Translations under genes and position numbers: made by a program
Notes under the pieces: generated by a model
Told to the model about the DNA's origin: nothing
The model's database searches: none
Seen by the model: the letters and a program-made list of their open reading frames with translations, nothing else
Shown: positions 1 through 7,409 of the stretch, one piece after another
How the letters are laid out: every line of letters begins with the position of its first letter
Numbering within the stretch: the stretch's first letter is position 1
Source: CAYGAM01 sp964347915
Lineage (GTDB): Archaea > Thermoproteota > Nitrososphaeria > Nitrososphaerales > Nitrosopumilaceae
DNA length: 26,127 nt
Direction of reading: 5' to 3'
NCBI GenBank assembly: GCA_964347915.1
Contig: CAYGAM010000021.1
Span: 1 to 26,127 of the forward strand

Positions 1-70
1 CCCCCCACCCCCCCCCCCCCCCCCCCCCCCCCACCCCCCCCCCCCCCCCCCCCCCGCCGGGCGGGCCCCC
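1..70. other. Poly-C low-complexity contig end, probable artefact
   Basis: The first 70 bases are almost pure C with a few A and G interruptions, ending in a short C/G mix. Nothing else in the window resembles this. Ordinary coding sequence begins at about 71, in the middle of a helicase gene. Poly-G tails from two-colour sequencing read as poly-C on the opposite strand and are a common cause of such contig ends. I therefore regard this as technical rather than biological sequence. Confidence 0.85.
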
Positions 71-3000
71 AGAAAGCAACAGCAAGAGTGGTCATTTGAT
101 CTTGCAATAATGGATGAAGCTCATAGAACTACAGGAGTTTCATTAGAAGACGCAATTTTCAAAAAAAAGCAACAACAAAAGACGCAGCTTTCGGGGACTC
201 TCAATCAAAACTTATCTTATTTTCAAGCAGTGCACAATGACAAATATGTTAGAATTAAAAAAAGATTGTACACTACGGCCACACCCAAAGTCTACCAGAC
301 GCATGTAGTCAAAAAAGCTAGAGAACGATACGACAAAGACTTTCTCCTGTATTCAATGGATGATGAGCAAATATATGGAAAGGAACTGCACGCGCTTAAA
401 TTTTCACATGCAATAGACAGAGGACTGCTGTCTGATTATCGCGTGGTTGCGTTGACTGTAAGCGAAGCAGAGGGGGCTAAATTAAGCCAAACTCTGAGAG
501 GAAATATTAATACTGTCAGCGCCGCCAAGATGATTGGTTGCTGGAGAGCTTTGCGCGATCCGGAAAAAGATAGTCATTCTGTTGGCGAAAACAACAGAGC
601 ATCCTATGTTGCACGCGCGCATCCATTGCAAAGAGCCATTGCATTTTCGCAAAATATACGAGACTCAAAGTCTTTTATGAACGAATTTCCTCTTATCGTG
701 AGCGTTGCCAGCACGGACGATTCTACCTGCTCTGTATGGCATGTGGACGGCAAGCACAATGCACTGCAGAGACGAGAACGGCTAAACTGGCTGGAAGAAA
801 GCCATGCAGATGACAGGGAATGCCGCGTACTGTCTAATGCAAGATGCTTGACGGAAGGCGTAGATGTCCCGGCATTGGATGCTGTAATATTTTTGGACAC
901 GCGCAGCTCTGCAATCGACGTAATACAGGCAGTCGGTCGCGTAATGCGCAAGTCGCCCGACAAAAAGTATGGATATATCATAATTCCGGTAATAGTAAAA
1001 ACGGAAGACGATGTGGCAACGGCCCTGGAAGATGATGAAGTATTTGGCAATGTTTGGAAAGTAGTAAGAGCGTTGCGCTCGCATGATGACAGAATTGATC
1101 AATATCTGATATCTGGAAATGTGCCAAACTTGTTGGTCGTTAAATCGCCGCATTCTGACGATGGGAAAACTGACAATAAAGAACCGAAACACAGCATTGA
1201 ACAGCGTGTTGCCGAAGGCGTGCAATTGGATTTGAAAAAACTATTGAATATACTGCGTACAAAGCTGGCGGAAAAAGTGGGCGATCGAAGATATCTTGAA
1301 TCGTGGGCAATTGATGTTGCAAAAATTACCGAACGGATAAAGCAAAGAATCTTGCTTTCAATTGAAAGCAAGCAGGCAGCCAAGGAATTTAATTTGTATC
1401 ATGATGGTTTGCGCAAAATAATCAACGACCATATCACGCCGGATGAAGCCATAGAAATGCTGTCTCAGCACATCATAACAGGCCGCATATTTGACGCACT
1501 GTTTCAGGATGCGCCGTTCACAAAAGACAATCCAATATCCATCGTGATGAATACCATGGTTGAGACGCTTCGCAAATACGGACTTGGTTCCGAATTAAAA
1601 GATCTGGACGGGTTTTACAAGGATGTTGAAAGCAGGGTCAGTTCAATTACATCGCATGAGGGCAGACAGAATGCCATACGCGAGCTGTACGACAAGTTTT
1701 TTCAGCACGCTTTCAAGAAAACGGCCGACCGGCTTGGCATGGTGTACACACCAATTGAGGTTGTAGATTTCGTCTTGCGCAGCGCAGACAAAGCGCTTAG
1801 GGACAATTTTGGCAAGGGCCTGACCGACAACGGCGTTCAGATCATAGATCCGTTTGTTGGAACAGGCAGCTTTATCACGCGAATGATGAGCAAAGATCTG
1901 GATTTGATTAGAAGAGAAGATCTGGAACGCAAATACAAAGAAATGATGCACGCAAACGAAATTGTTCTTTTGGCATACTATGTGGCGGCAGTGAATTGCG
2001 AATCGACATATGCAGACATTACTGGAAAATTTATTCCGTTTGACGGGCTGGTTTTGACTGACACGTTTCATAAGAAAAGGCTGGACGATACATGGGAAGA
2101 AGGAATGTTCTCTGCAACAGAAAAGAGAATTGAGAAGCAAAGGACATCGGATATCATGGTCATCGTTGGAAATCCGCCATATTCCATAGGACAGAAAAAT
2201 TACAGTGATCAAAATAAGAATTTGCCATATCCCAATATTGACAAGCGCATACGGCAAACTTATGATCAAAAAACAAAATCGAGAGCAAAAAATGCACTTC
2301 GGGATTCATACATACGAGCAATCCGATGGGCAAGCGATCGTTTGGGAGATGTTGGGGTTATAGCATTAATCACAAATGCCAGCTTTATACGCACATCAAC
2401 AACAGCAGGAGTGCGCGCCTGTCTTGCAGAAGAGTTTAACGAAGTTTGGTGCTTTAATCTGCGAGGAAATGGGAGAATGACTGGTGATGGCCGAAGTATA
2501 TTTGAGTATCCAGGCCAAAATGCGGGTGGAACTCGTACGCCTGTTGCAATTGTCACACTTGTCAAAAATCCCAAAAAAAAAGGTTGCGTCATATATTATG
2601 CTGCATTGGAGGATGAGTATTATTCTGGCGATGATAAACGTAACCGCGTAAAAGAATTAGCATCCATAAAAGGCATAAAAGATTGGCAAATCATTGAACC
2701 AGACAGACATTATGACTGGATAAATCAACGAGATAACAGTTTCTATGAATACTTGTCTCTGGGAACAACATCAACTTCAAAACAGGAAATTTTCCATTCG
2801 CGCTCTATTGGGCTTGTGACTGCAAGAGATGCTTGGGCGTATAATTCATCAGGCAGCGTTCTTGGCAAAAACATGAGTAAATGCATTGATTATTGCAATC
2901 AGCAGAATTTGCTTGATCCGGTAATCGATCCTAAGCAGGCAAAATGGACATCAGATTTATCTGACCGACTAAAGCGAAAACCTCCAACATTCGATAAGAA

Positions 3001-3868
3001 TAAGATTAGATCTGCCCTGTACCGACCGTTCTTTAAGCAATACTTGTACTGTGACAGCGTATTCAACCACCGAGATCAAATTATACCAAAATTTTTCTTG
3101 AATACAAGCCTTGAAAATTTGCTAATACTTGTGCCGCACAAGCAAAACAAGGCATTTTCTGCATTCATAACTAACGCGATACCGGATTATGGAGCACTGT
3201 CTCCTTCTCACTGCTTTGCTCTTTTCCGGTATAAAAGCAACAAAAGGCAAGATAATATTACAGACGACACCCTTGATCAATTTCAAGAATTTTACCAAAA
3301 TTCCAAAATCACAAAAAAGGACATTTTTTACTATGTGTATGGCATGCTGCATCATCCAAAATACCGCAAAAAATATCAAACCAATCTCAAGAAAGATTTG
3401 CCGCACATACCTTTTGCGTCCGATTTTGAGAGTTTTCACGGTATTGGCAGCAAGCTTGCAGATTTGCACTTGAATTATGAAAAATGCAAGCGCTACAAAT
3501 TAAAACCATTGTTCAAGCCCGGCACGTTTGCCAAGCTTGCATTTGCCAAGATAAAAAAGAACGGCAAATCAACGACTGATGAAACAAAAATCCTTCTTGA
3601 CCGGATGCTGTTTCTTGAAAATATACCTGCCGTACAATATCAAGTAAATGGAAGAACTCCATTGGAATGGATTATTGATCGCTACAAGATCACAGCCGAT
3701 AAGGAGAGTGGAATTGTAAATGATCCGTGCACGGGAACCGACATCCTTGCAGTCATAGAACGGGCAGTTTACGTTGGAGTTGAATCGGATAAGCTCATAA
3801 AAGAACTGCCTGTCGAGTTTGTATCAAAGAATTGGAAGCCCAAACAAACATTGCTAAAGGAATATTGA
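71..3868 (+). CDS. Type ISP-like restriction-modification enzyme (helicase-methyltransferase-specificity), 5' partial
   Basis: Single-polypeptide restriction-modification protein, truncated by the contig edge. The frame is open before the first ATG (110) and reads FDLAIMDEAHRTTG, so that ATG is internal and the DEAH box is helicase motif II. Counting from it: TATP (motif III) is at 56-59, the arginine-finger motif QAVGRVMR at 273-280, the methyltransferase SAM motif DPFVGTGSF near 580, and the catalytic NPPYS of an N6-adenine methylase at 688-692. The last ~400 residues fit a target-recognition domain. Known Type ISP enzymes (LlaGI/LlaBIII type, ~1500-1600 aa) carry an N-terminal Mrr-like nuclease and helicase motif I; these would lie off the contig. 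No separate R-M subunits lie nearby. The gene is visibly more AT-rich than its neighbours, which suggests horizontal transfer. The methylase and helicase calls are firm; the subtype rests on domain order. Confidence 0.9.
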   Translation, partial: RKQQQEWSFDLAIMDEAHRTTGVSLEDAIFKKKQQQKTQLSGTLNQNLSYFQAVHNDKYVRIKKRLYTTATPKVYQTHVVKKARERYDKDFLLYSMDDEQIYGKELHALKFSHAIDRGLLSDYRVVALTVSEAEGAKLSQTLRGNINTVSAAKMIGCWRALRDPEKDSHSVGENNRASYVARAHPLQRAIAFSQNIRDSKSFMNEFPLIVSVASTDDSTCSVWHVDGKHNALQRRERLNWLEESHADDRECRVLSNARCLTEGVDVPALDAVIFLDTRSSAIDVIQAVGRVMRKSPDKKYGYIIIPVIVKTEDDVATALEDDEVFGNVWKVVRALRSHDDRIDQYLISGNVPNLLVVKSPHSDDGKTDNKEPKHSIEQRVAEGVQLDLKKLLNILRTKLAEKVGDRRYLESWAIDVAKITERIKQRILLSIESKQAAKEFNLYHDGLRKIINDHITPDEAIEMLSQHIITGRIFDALFQDAPFTKDNPISIVMNTMVETLRKYGLGSELKDLDGFYKDVESRVSSITSHEGRQNAIRELYDKFFQHAFKKTADRLGMVYTPIEVVDFVLRSADKALRDNFGKGLTDNGVQIIDPFVGTGSFITRMMSKDLDLIRREDLERKYKEMMHANEIVLLAYYVAAVNCESTYADITGKFIPFDGLVLTDTFHKKRLDDTWEEGMFSATEKRIEKQRTSDIMVIVGNPPYSIGQKNYSDQNKNLPYPNIDKRIRQTYDQKTKSRAKNALRDSYIRAIRWASDRLGDVGVIALITNASFIRTSTTAGVRACLAEEFNEVWCFNLRGNGRMTGDGRSIFEYPGQNAGGTRTPVAIVTLVKNPKKKGCVIYYAALEDEYYSGDDKRNRVKELASIKGIKDWQIIEPDRHYDWINQRDNSFYEYLSLGTTSTSKQEIFHSRSIGLVTARDAWAYNSSGSVLGKNMSKCIDYCNQQNLLDPVIDPKQAKWTSDLSDRLKRKPPTFDKNKIRSALYRPFFKQYLYCDSVFNHRDQIIPKFFLNTSLENLLILVPHKQNKAFSAFITNAIPDYGALSPSHCFALFRYKSNKRQDNITDDTLDQFQEFYQNSKITKKDIFYYVYGMLHHPKYRKKYQTNLKKDLPHIPFASDFESFHGIGSKLADLHLNYEKCKRYKLKPLFKPGTFAKLAFAKIKKNGKSTTDETKILLDRMLFLENIPAVQYQVNGRTPLEWIIDRYKITADKESGIVNDPCTGTDILAVIERAVYVGVESDKLIKELPVEFVSKNWKPKQTLLKEY

Positions 3869-4270
3869 CAGATCAGTTCGACTCCAGTCCCATGACCAAA
3901 TGGAACTGTTTGGTTTGTGGCAAATTTTCGCGCCTGTTGCGGTGCGGATTGAAAGTCCTTGATCATCAAAAAACATCTTTCTGAGATCATACTCATGCGT
4001 GTGCAAGAACTTTTAATCGCCGCTATGAATGCAAGAACGATCTGCAAAAAGCTTGACCGTTCATTTTAGCGTACAATGAGAATTCATTTCTCATTGACTG
4101 CATCCGACTGCGGGGCATCAAGCCAGGCGCCCAGCAGCGGGCATGGCGGCGCAAAAATCAGGAAATGCGGCCAAAAGCAGACTGAGATCATCTGGCGGTA
4201 AAAGCTTCACCGCTGCGCTGCCGGCTCCCTGAGCATCTTTGGCAACACAGAAAAGTAACCGCGCCTTGCA
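3869..4270. other. Intergenic region, 402 bp, no supported gene
   Basis: This spacer separates the AT-rich restriction-modification gene from the GC-richer core. Open frames on both strands are short, lack family features and have no convincing TATA box. The only structured element I see is the perfect inverted repeat at 4074-4096. The composition shifts from AT-rich to GC-rich at about 4100, so the edge of the presumed acquired segment may lie here. Confidence 0.6.
4074..4096. repeat. Perfect 9-bp inverted repeat with 5-nt loop
   Basis: CAATGAGAA (4074-4082) and TTCTCATTG (4088-4096) are exact reverse complements separated by TTCAT. No T-run follows, so it is not a classical terminator. It could be an operator, a hairpin at the 3' end of an upstream transcript, or a relic of an element boundary. 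Confidence 0.6.
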
Positions 4271-4609
4271 ATGCGCATGACGCTTCAGATACTGCACCAC
4301 GAATTTCTGGGACCGATACCGCTTTCCGACTGGGGTCCGCCGATGGCAGAGACCGTGTACGCTCTGCTGTCTAGAAGCAAGGAGAGGTTTACCCTGATAT
4401 TTGCAGACGAGTGCAAAAAGACTGAGGAAAACGACTACTTTACAAAGAATCCGCTCTTCAAAAACTGGCTAAGAGAGGCGGGCGGCGAAAAAAATCTCTA
4501 CATCTGCATACTGCCCATGCCTAATTCCGACGAAAGAAAGAGGCGCGATACCGTGGCCCGCATCGTATCCACATACAAGCCCGCATGCAACTTTCAGGAG
4601 CCGTCCTGA
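4271..4609 (+). CDS. Conserved-looking archaeal hypothetical protein, 112 aa
   Basis: A small soluble protein of unknown function. No signal peptide or membrane segment is visible. Features that look like a genuine fold are the N-terminal HHEFLGPIPLSDWGPP, an aliphatic and aromatic middle (ERFTLIFADECKKTE) and a C-terminal stretch with CNF. I have an impression that thaumarchaeal genomes carry similar proteins of this size, but I cannot name a family. ATG codons occur at 4271 and 4277; orthologue alignment would decide, and no strong TATA box or Shine-Dalgarno separates them. It stands alone, facing convergently a small coiled-coil gene on the other strand. Confidence 0.72.
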   Translation: MRMTLQILHHEFLGPIPLSDWGPPMAETVYALLSRSKERFTLIFADECKKTEENDYFTKNPLFKNWLREAGGEKNLYICILPMPNSDERKRRDTVARIVSTYKPACNFQEPS

Positions 4610-4679
4610 TACGACGCGCAACGGCAAGCCCGACAAATCATGCGCGCGGAAGCCAAAGACGCAAAGCCTGCGCATTTTC

Positions 4680-4925
4680 TCAGCGCGGCTTTTGCCCTGC
4701 TTGCGCCCTGCTTTGCAGCTTCCAGATTTCTGCCAGCAGGAGATCCATTGCCTTTTTGAGATGCTCAATCTCGCCCAGCGCGTGCATCTGCCCTTCAGCC
4801 AAGGATCGCATGACCTTGACTGAGCCCCGCTGGTGCTCGTCGCGCGCGGCAGCCTCCAATGCGTTTATTCTTGCCAGCAGGATTTCCAGATCCTTTTTCA
4901 TCTGATCTGCCGGAGCGTGCTTCAT
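4680..4925 (-). CDS. Small coiled-coil protein, 81 aa, unknown function
   Basis: A short, charged, Leu/Ala-rich, probably all-helical protein. Heptad-like runs (MKKDLEILLARINALEAAA and EIEHLKKAMDLLLAEIWKL) predict one or two coiled-coil helices; no membrane segment or metal site is seen. The ATG at 4925 is supported by an archaeal TATA-like element at 4947-4954 on the same strand, centred about 26 nt upstream, as expected for a leaderless message. A second Met nine codons in (MKKDLE) is the alternative start. It lies just downstream of the 50-aa zinc protein gene on the same strand but has its own promoter. Overlapping frames on the plus strand have no comparable support. Function unknown. 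Confidence 0.65.
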   Translation of the reverse strand: MKHAPADQMKKDLEILLARINALEAAARDEHQRGSVKVMRSLAEGQMHALGEIEHLKKAMDLLLAEIWKLQSRAQAGQKPR

Positions 4926-4946
4926 GCAGTACGGCGCATGCCGCGC

Positions 4947-4954
4947 AATATTAA
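4947..4954 (-). promoter_or_regulatory. TATA-like box for the coiled-coil gene
   Basis: TTAATATT on the minus strand, centred about 26 nt upstream of the ATG at 4925, the spacing expected when transcription starts at the first base of the start codon. Confidence 0.5.
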
Positions 4955-4956
4955 CC

Positions 4957-5109
4957 TCAAAGCAGTTCCTCGTCCAGCCTTCTTATGGAATCAACATACC
5001 CAGGGCAGGAGCAGTCTGGAATTTGGCATCTTCCAAACTGCAGCATGGAATCGCCACTGTCTCCTGAGCGATGCGCATCGCTGGCATGGTGGCACCTTTT
5101 GCAGTTCAC
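4957..5109 (-). CDS. 50-aa Cys/His-rich putative zinc-binding protein, easily missed
   Basis: A GTG at 5107-5109 opens a 50-codon frame ending in TGA at 4957-4959. The product starts MNCKRCHH, has C3, C6, H8 and H13, and then GRCQIPDCSCPGY with C28, C33 and C35; it ends in an acidic LDEELL tail. The arrangement C-x-H-x4-H, a spacer, then C-x4-C-x-C is the same as in the 103-aa protein at 6384-6695, which argues strongly that this short frame is real. An AT-rich TATA-like element at 5131-5140 is centred 26 nt upstream of the GTG, consistent with a leaderless transcript. The role is unknown; a small metal-binding adaptor or regulator is possible. The divergent gene at 5179 shares the 69-bp promoter region. 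Confidence 0.62.
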   Translation of the reverse strand: MNCKRCHHASDAHRSGDSGDSMLQFGRCQIPDCSCPGYVDSIRRLDEELL

Positions 5110-5130
5110 AAATGCAGGCGCGCGCCACTC

Positions 5131-5140
5131 TATTTTAAGA
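5131..5140 (-). promoter_or_regulatory. TATA-like box for the 50-aa zinc protein
   Basis: TCTTAAAATA on the minus strand, centred 26 nt upstream of the GTG at 5109. It lies back-to-back with the plus-strand TATA box at 5148-5156. Confidence 0.45.
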
Positions 5141-5147
5141 TCTGTAC

Positions 5148-5156
5148 TTTAATATA
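5148..5156 (+). promoter_or_regulatory. TATA box for the MBL-fold nuclease gene
   Basis: TTTAATATA centred about 26 nt before the ATG at 5179. This supports that ATG over earlier in-frame ones, which would lie inside or upstream of the promoter. Confidence 0.6.
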
Positions 5157-5178
5157 CCATACAAATGCCGTTCCTGCA

Positions 5179-6159
5179 ATGGTCGGAACGATAAAGATGA
5201 CCAGTTCGGGAGCTGTCTGCCTGACCGGCTCGCGCACAATACATCTTGACCCAAAGCGGGCGCAAAAGTCCGGAATCAACTTTGTATCGCATGCGCACTT
5301 TGACCATCTGCCTTCATCAAGCAGCGGAACTATTCTTACGTCGTTTGAGACCCGCATGCTAGCAGACATGCGCGGCGTTAAAATGGACAGCCACACCGAG
5401 TCAGTAAGCGGCATAACTCTTGTGGACACTGGGCACATACTGGGCTCCAAGGGGCTCTTGGCGGACGACGTATTCTATACCGGCGACATATCCGTCAGGG
5501 ACAGGGGCTTTCTCAAGGGAGCCCGAGTCCCAAAGTGCAAGGCGCTGATAACCGAGTGCACCTTTGGCATGCCGGAATTTGTATTTCCGCCGCTGGACAG
5601 AGTGGTAAGCGAAGTAAACCGGCTGATATCAGAATTGTACGCAAAGGGAAAGCCAGTCATTATGACGGGGTACAAGCTTGGCAAGGCTCAGATGCTTGCA
5701 GAACTGTTTGATCACTGGGAGCCGCTCTATTACCACGACGAGATAAAAGAGGTCAACGACCTGCACCGCGGCTTGGGCATTCCGCTCAAGGACGCCATGG
5801 GCCACACGGAAGCAGAAAAGAGAGGACTGCTTGACAAAAAGCCCTGGGTGATGATAGCGCCGCCGCAATCGCGCAGGAGCGGATTCGTGCAGCGCATGAA
5901 GGAAAGGTACGGCGCGGTAACAATCGGATTCAGCGGCTGGGCCAAGTCAACCAAGTTTGCCTTTGGGCGGGGATGCGACATTTCAATTCCGCTAAGCGAC
6001 CACTGCGACTTTAACGATCTTATGAGAGTCATAATCGACTCTGGGGCGGAAAAGATCTATACTGTTCACGGATTCGTCAACGAGTTTGCGTCGCACCTTC
6101 AGCGCCTGGGCTTTGACGCGCAGCCGCTCAGAAAAGACTGCCTTGAGAACTTTGCCTAG
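5179..6159 (+). CDS. Beta-CASP/metallo-beta-lactamase-fold exonuclease-like protein
   Basis: A putative cytoplasmic metal-dependent RNA or DNA exonuclease of the metallo-beta-lactamase superfamily (the group annotated as 'exonuclease of the beta-lactamase fold involved in RNA processing'). Numbering from the ATG at 5179: the metal motif HAHFDH is at 38-43, GHILGS has His86, the bridging Asp103 is in YTGD, SDHCD has Asp274 and His275, and a C-terminal VHG has His297. The last two motifs are typical of beta-CASP enzymes. The 326-aa length is short for CPSF73-like proteins and lacks KH domains, so it resembles the compact archaeal or ligase-associated type. The frame extends 36 codons upstream, but the TATA box at 5148-5156 supports a leaderless start at 5179; a further ATG lies at 5197. 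Substrate cannot be read from the sequence. Confidence 0.88.
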   Translation: MVGTIKMTSSGAVCLTGSRTIHLDPKRAQKSGINFVSHAHFDHLPSSSSGTILTSFETRMLADMRGVKMDSHTESVSGITLVDTGHILGSKGLLADDVFYTGDISVRDRGFLKGARVPKCKALITECTFGMPEFVFPPLDRVVSEVNRLISELYAKGKPVIMTGYKLGKAQMLAELFDHWEPLYYHDEIKEVNDLHRGLGIPLKDAMGHTEAEKRGLLDKKPWVMIAPPQSRRSGFVQRMKERYGAVTIGFSGWAKSTKFAFGRGCDISIPLSDHCDFNDLMRVIIDSGAEKIYTVHGFVNEFASHLQRLGFDAQPLRKDCLENFA

Positions 6160-6383
6160 CGCAGCATCGGCATGCGCTTTAAGACATGCATGCAATGAGC
6201 ACGCCCTGCGCATCGCACAAGAGAAGCAGATTCTTTTCGCCCATGACAATTCATGCCTGGTGCAGCAGCGCGGCTTCTGCGAGCAAGCTGGCGGCGCGGC
6301 GCCTGCCGGAAAACTGCATAGCGCGACTGCGCCGTCCTGAAAACATTCCTGCCTGGAGCGTTCTGAAATCCGACCGCCTGGTC

Positions 6384-6695
6384 TCATCGTGCCGCAATAT
6401 CTTTTGGCCGCTTCTCGGCGGCCTTTCCGCCCGGCGCAGGAGCGCCCTTTGATGCCTGCCTTGGCTCAAACTTGGCGCAGTCGCATGTCGGAACAAGGCA
6501 TGTGTCCGTATTCCTTATGTGGTCGGCAAGCTGATGACCGCACTCTGGGTTTGCGCATATGCGCCGTTCAACCTCTCTTTTGACGACCCGCTGGGCAATT
6601 AAATTTGCCTGCTCTTTCGAGTATCCCTTTTTGTCTATGTAAAAGTGCACTACCGTGTTGTACAGTTTTTCCTTGTCAAACTCGCTCTCCGTCAA
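6384..6695 (-). CDS. Small Cys/His zinc-binding protein, 103 aa, coupled to the AsnC-domain gene
   Basis: The N-terminal half is helical (YNTVVHFYIDKKGYSKEQAN, then IAQRVVKREVERR). It is followed by a metal-binding cluster, C47 and C52 (CANPECGH), H54, H59, C66, C71 and C73 (CLVPTCDC), and a basic, disordered Pro/Ala/Lys tail. The start is TTG at 6693-6695, overlapping the TGA of the preceding AsnC-domain gene as TTGA and preceded by a purine-rich GGTGGAAGGGG; this indicates translational coupling. No ATG is available at the right place. The cysteine/histidine pattern matches the 50-aa protein at 4957-5109. A nucleic-acid or protein adaptor role with the AsnC partner is plausible but unproven. 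Confidence 0.75.
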   Translation of the reverse strand: MTESEFDKEKLYNTVVHFYIDKKGYSKEQANLIAQRVVKREVERRICANPECGHQLADHIRNTDTCLVPTCDCAKFEPRQASKGAPAPGGKAAEKRPKDIAAR

Positions 6696-6940
6696 CCCCT
6701 TCCACCCTGGGCAGGAATCCAGTGCAGCGTGATGGTTGATCTGATGTTTCTGATGCCGCGTATTTTTTTGGTTATTATGGCGTCCGTAGCCTCCTTGTTC
6801 TCGGACTGTATCTTGCAGAATATGTCGTAGATTCCGTACGTACCGCGCGCCTCTTTTATTTCTGGAATCATGCAGAGCTCTTTTATGATCTCGATCTCTG
6901 CTCCAAGGTCGCATTGAATAAGCACATATACGGTTTCCAT
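6692..6940 (-). CDS. Lrp/AsnC-type ligand-binding (RAM) domain protein, stand-alone
   Basis: An ~82-aa protein beginning METVYVLIQCDLGAEIEII. It matches the effector-binding RAM domain of Lrp/AsnC regulators: a beta-alpha-beta-beta-alpha-beta order, a central Gly-Thr-Tyr-Gly-Ile-Tyr-Asp segment that fits the usual G.yD turn, and a terminal strand IRSTITLHW. There is no helix-turn-helix, so by itself it is not a DNA-binding repressor. Family knowledge suggests oligomerisation and small-molecule (often amino acid) sensing, perhaps by mixing with full-length Lrp proteins. The ATG at 6938-6940 is chosen over one seven codons upstream because a TATA box (6962-6970) is centred 26 nt before it. The zinc protein follows with a 4-nt overlap. 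Confidence 0.85.
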   Translation of the reverse strand: METVYVLIQCDLGAEIEIIKELCMIPEIKEARGTYGIYDIFCKIQSENKEATDAIITKKIRGIRNIRSTITLHWIPAQGGRG

Positions 6941-6961
6941 GCCTGTTATATGCCGCTTCAA

Positions 6962-6970
6962 GTATATTAA
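6962..6970 (-). promoter_or_regulatory. TATA box for the AsnC-domain/zinc-protein operon
   Basis: TTAATATAC on the minus strand, centred about 26 nt upstream of the ATG at 6940. It closely resembles the TATA box of the nuclease gene at 5148-5156. Confidence 0.6.
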
Positions 6971-7378
6971 CTGATTGTGCCTGCGGAGGCAGTTTCAAGC
7001 AGTGCAGTTTTGGCGCGGCGCACAGCGTCCCGAATGCGTCAGAGACAAATGCCGCGCAAATTTCAGCGCCTGCGCGCGCAGCATTCCGGCGCATGGCGCA
7101 AATGCCCTCTGCCGCGCCCCATGCAATGTCCTAAAATAATGCAGGCGCTGAGCCGCCTGGTTGCCAAAGCCGCGCGCCGGCCTGCCTTGATGCGAAAGCA
7201 AGATTTGGAGCTGCCTGCCGCAGATGCGCAGCACGGGGCAGCAAATTCCGGCAGCACTGCAAAAGGGCGCGGCAAAAGGCGGCGCGGCGCGTCTTTTAGC
7301 GGCAGCAATTTGGCAAAGTCCCGGCAGGGGCAGGGACGAGCAGCATGGAACAAAACCCTGCCGGCTCCATTAGCAACT
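6971..7378. other. GC-rich spacer, about 400 bp, no supported gene
   Basis: The spacer is dense in short GCGC, GGCGCGGC and TGCCG words. Both strands show long overlapping open frames, but their predicted products are Ala/Arg-rich without domain signatures, and none has a placed promoter except the downstream nnrE. This fits a GC-driven open-frame artefact or a fully decayed gene. I see no RNA gene or clean repeat here. Confidence 0.55.
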
Positions 7379-7388
7379 CTTATTTTAT
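7379..7388 (+). promoter_or_regulatory. TATA box for the nnrE operon
   Basis: A CTTATTTTATG context centred near 7384, exactly 26 nt upstream of the ATG at 7410. It is an AT-rich island in an otherwise GC-rich spacer. Confidence 0.6.
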
Positions 7389-7409
7389 GCGCGGCATTTC
7401 GGTATTCTG

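Noticed and set aside
3871..3900. GTTCGACTCC followed by CCATGACCA, reminiscent of a tRNA T-loop and 3' end after the R-M gene
   Set aside because: The flanking bases do not pair as a T-stem and no acceptor, D or anticodon arm can be drawn upstream; at most an attachment-site remnant, with no second copy in the window.
5071..5178. Earlier in-frame start for the MBL nuclease
   Set aside because: The extra 36 codons overlap the promoter with its TATA box and the opposing 50-aa gene, and the encoded residues do not resemble an MBL N-terminus.
6384..7094. Single 236-aa minus-strand gene spanning the AsnC and zinc-protein region
   Set aside because: Its first half overlaps the well-supported AsnC-domain gene in another frame and has no domain signature. 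The TTG at 6693-6695, coupled to the AsnC stop, gives a coherent shorter product.
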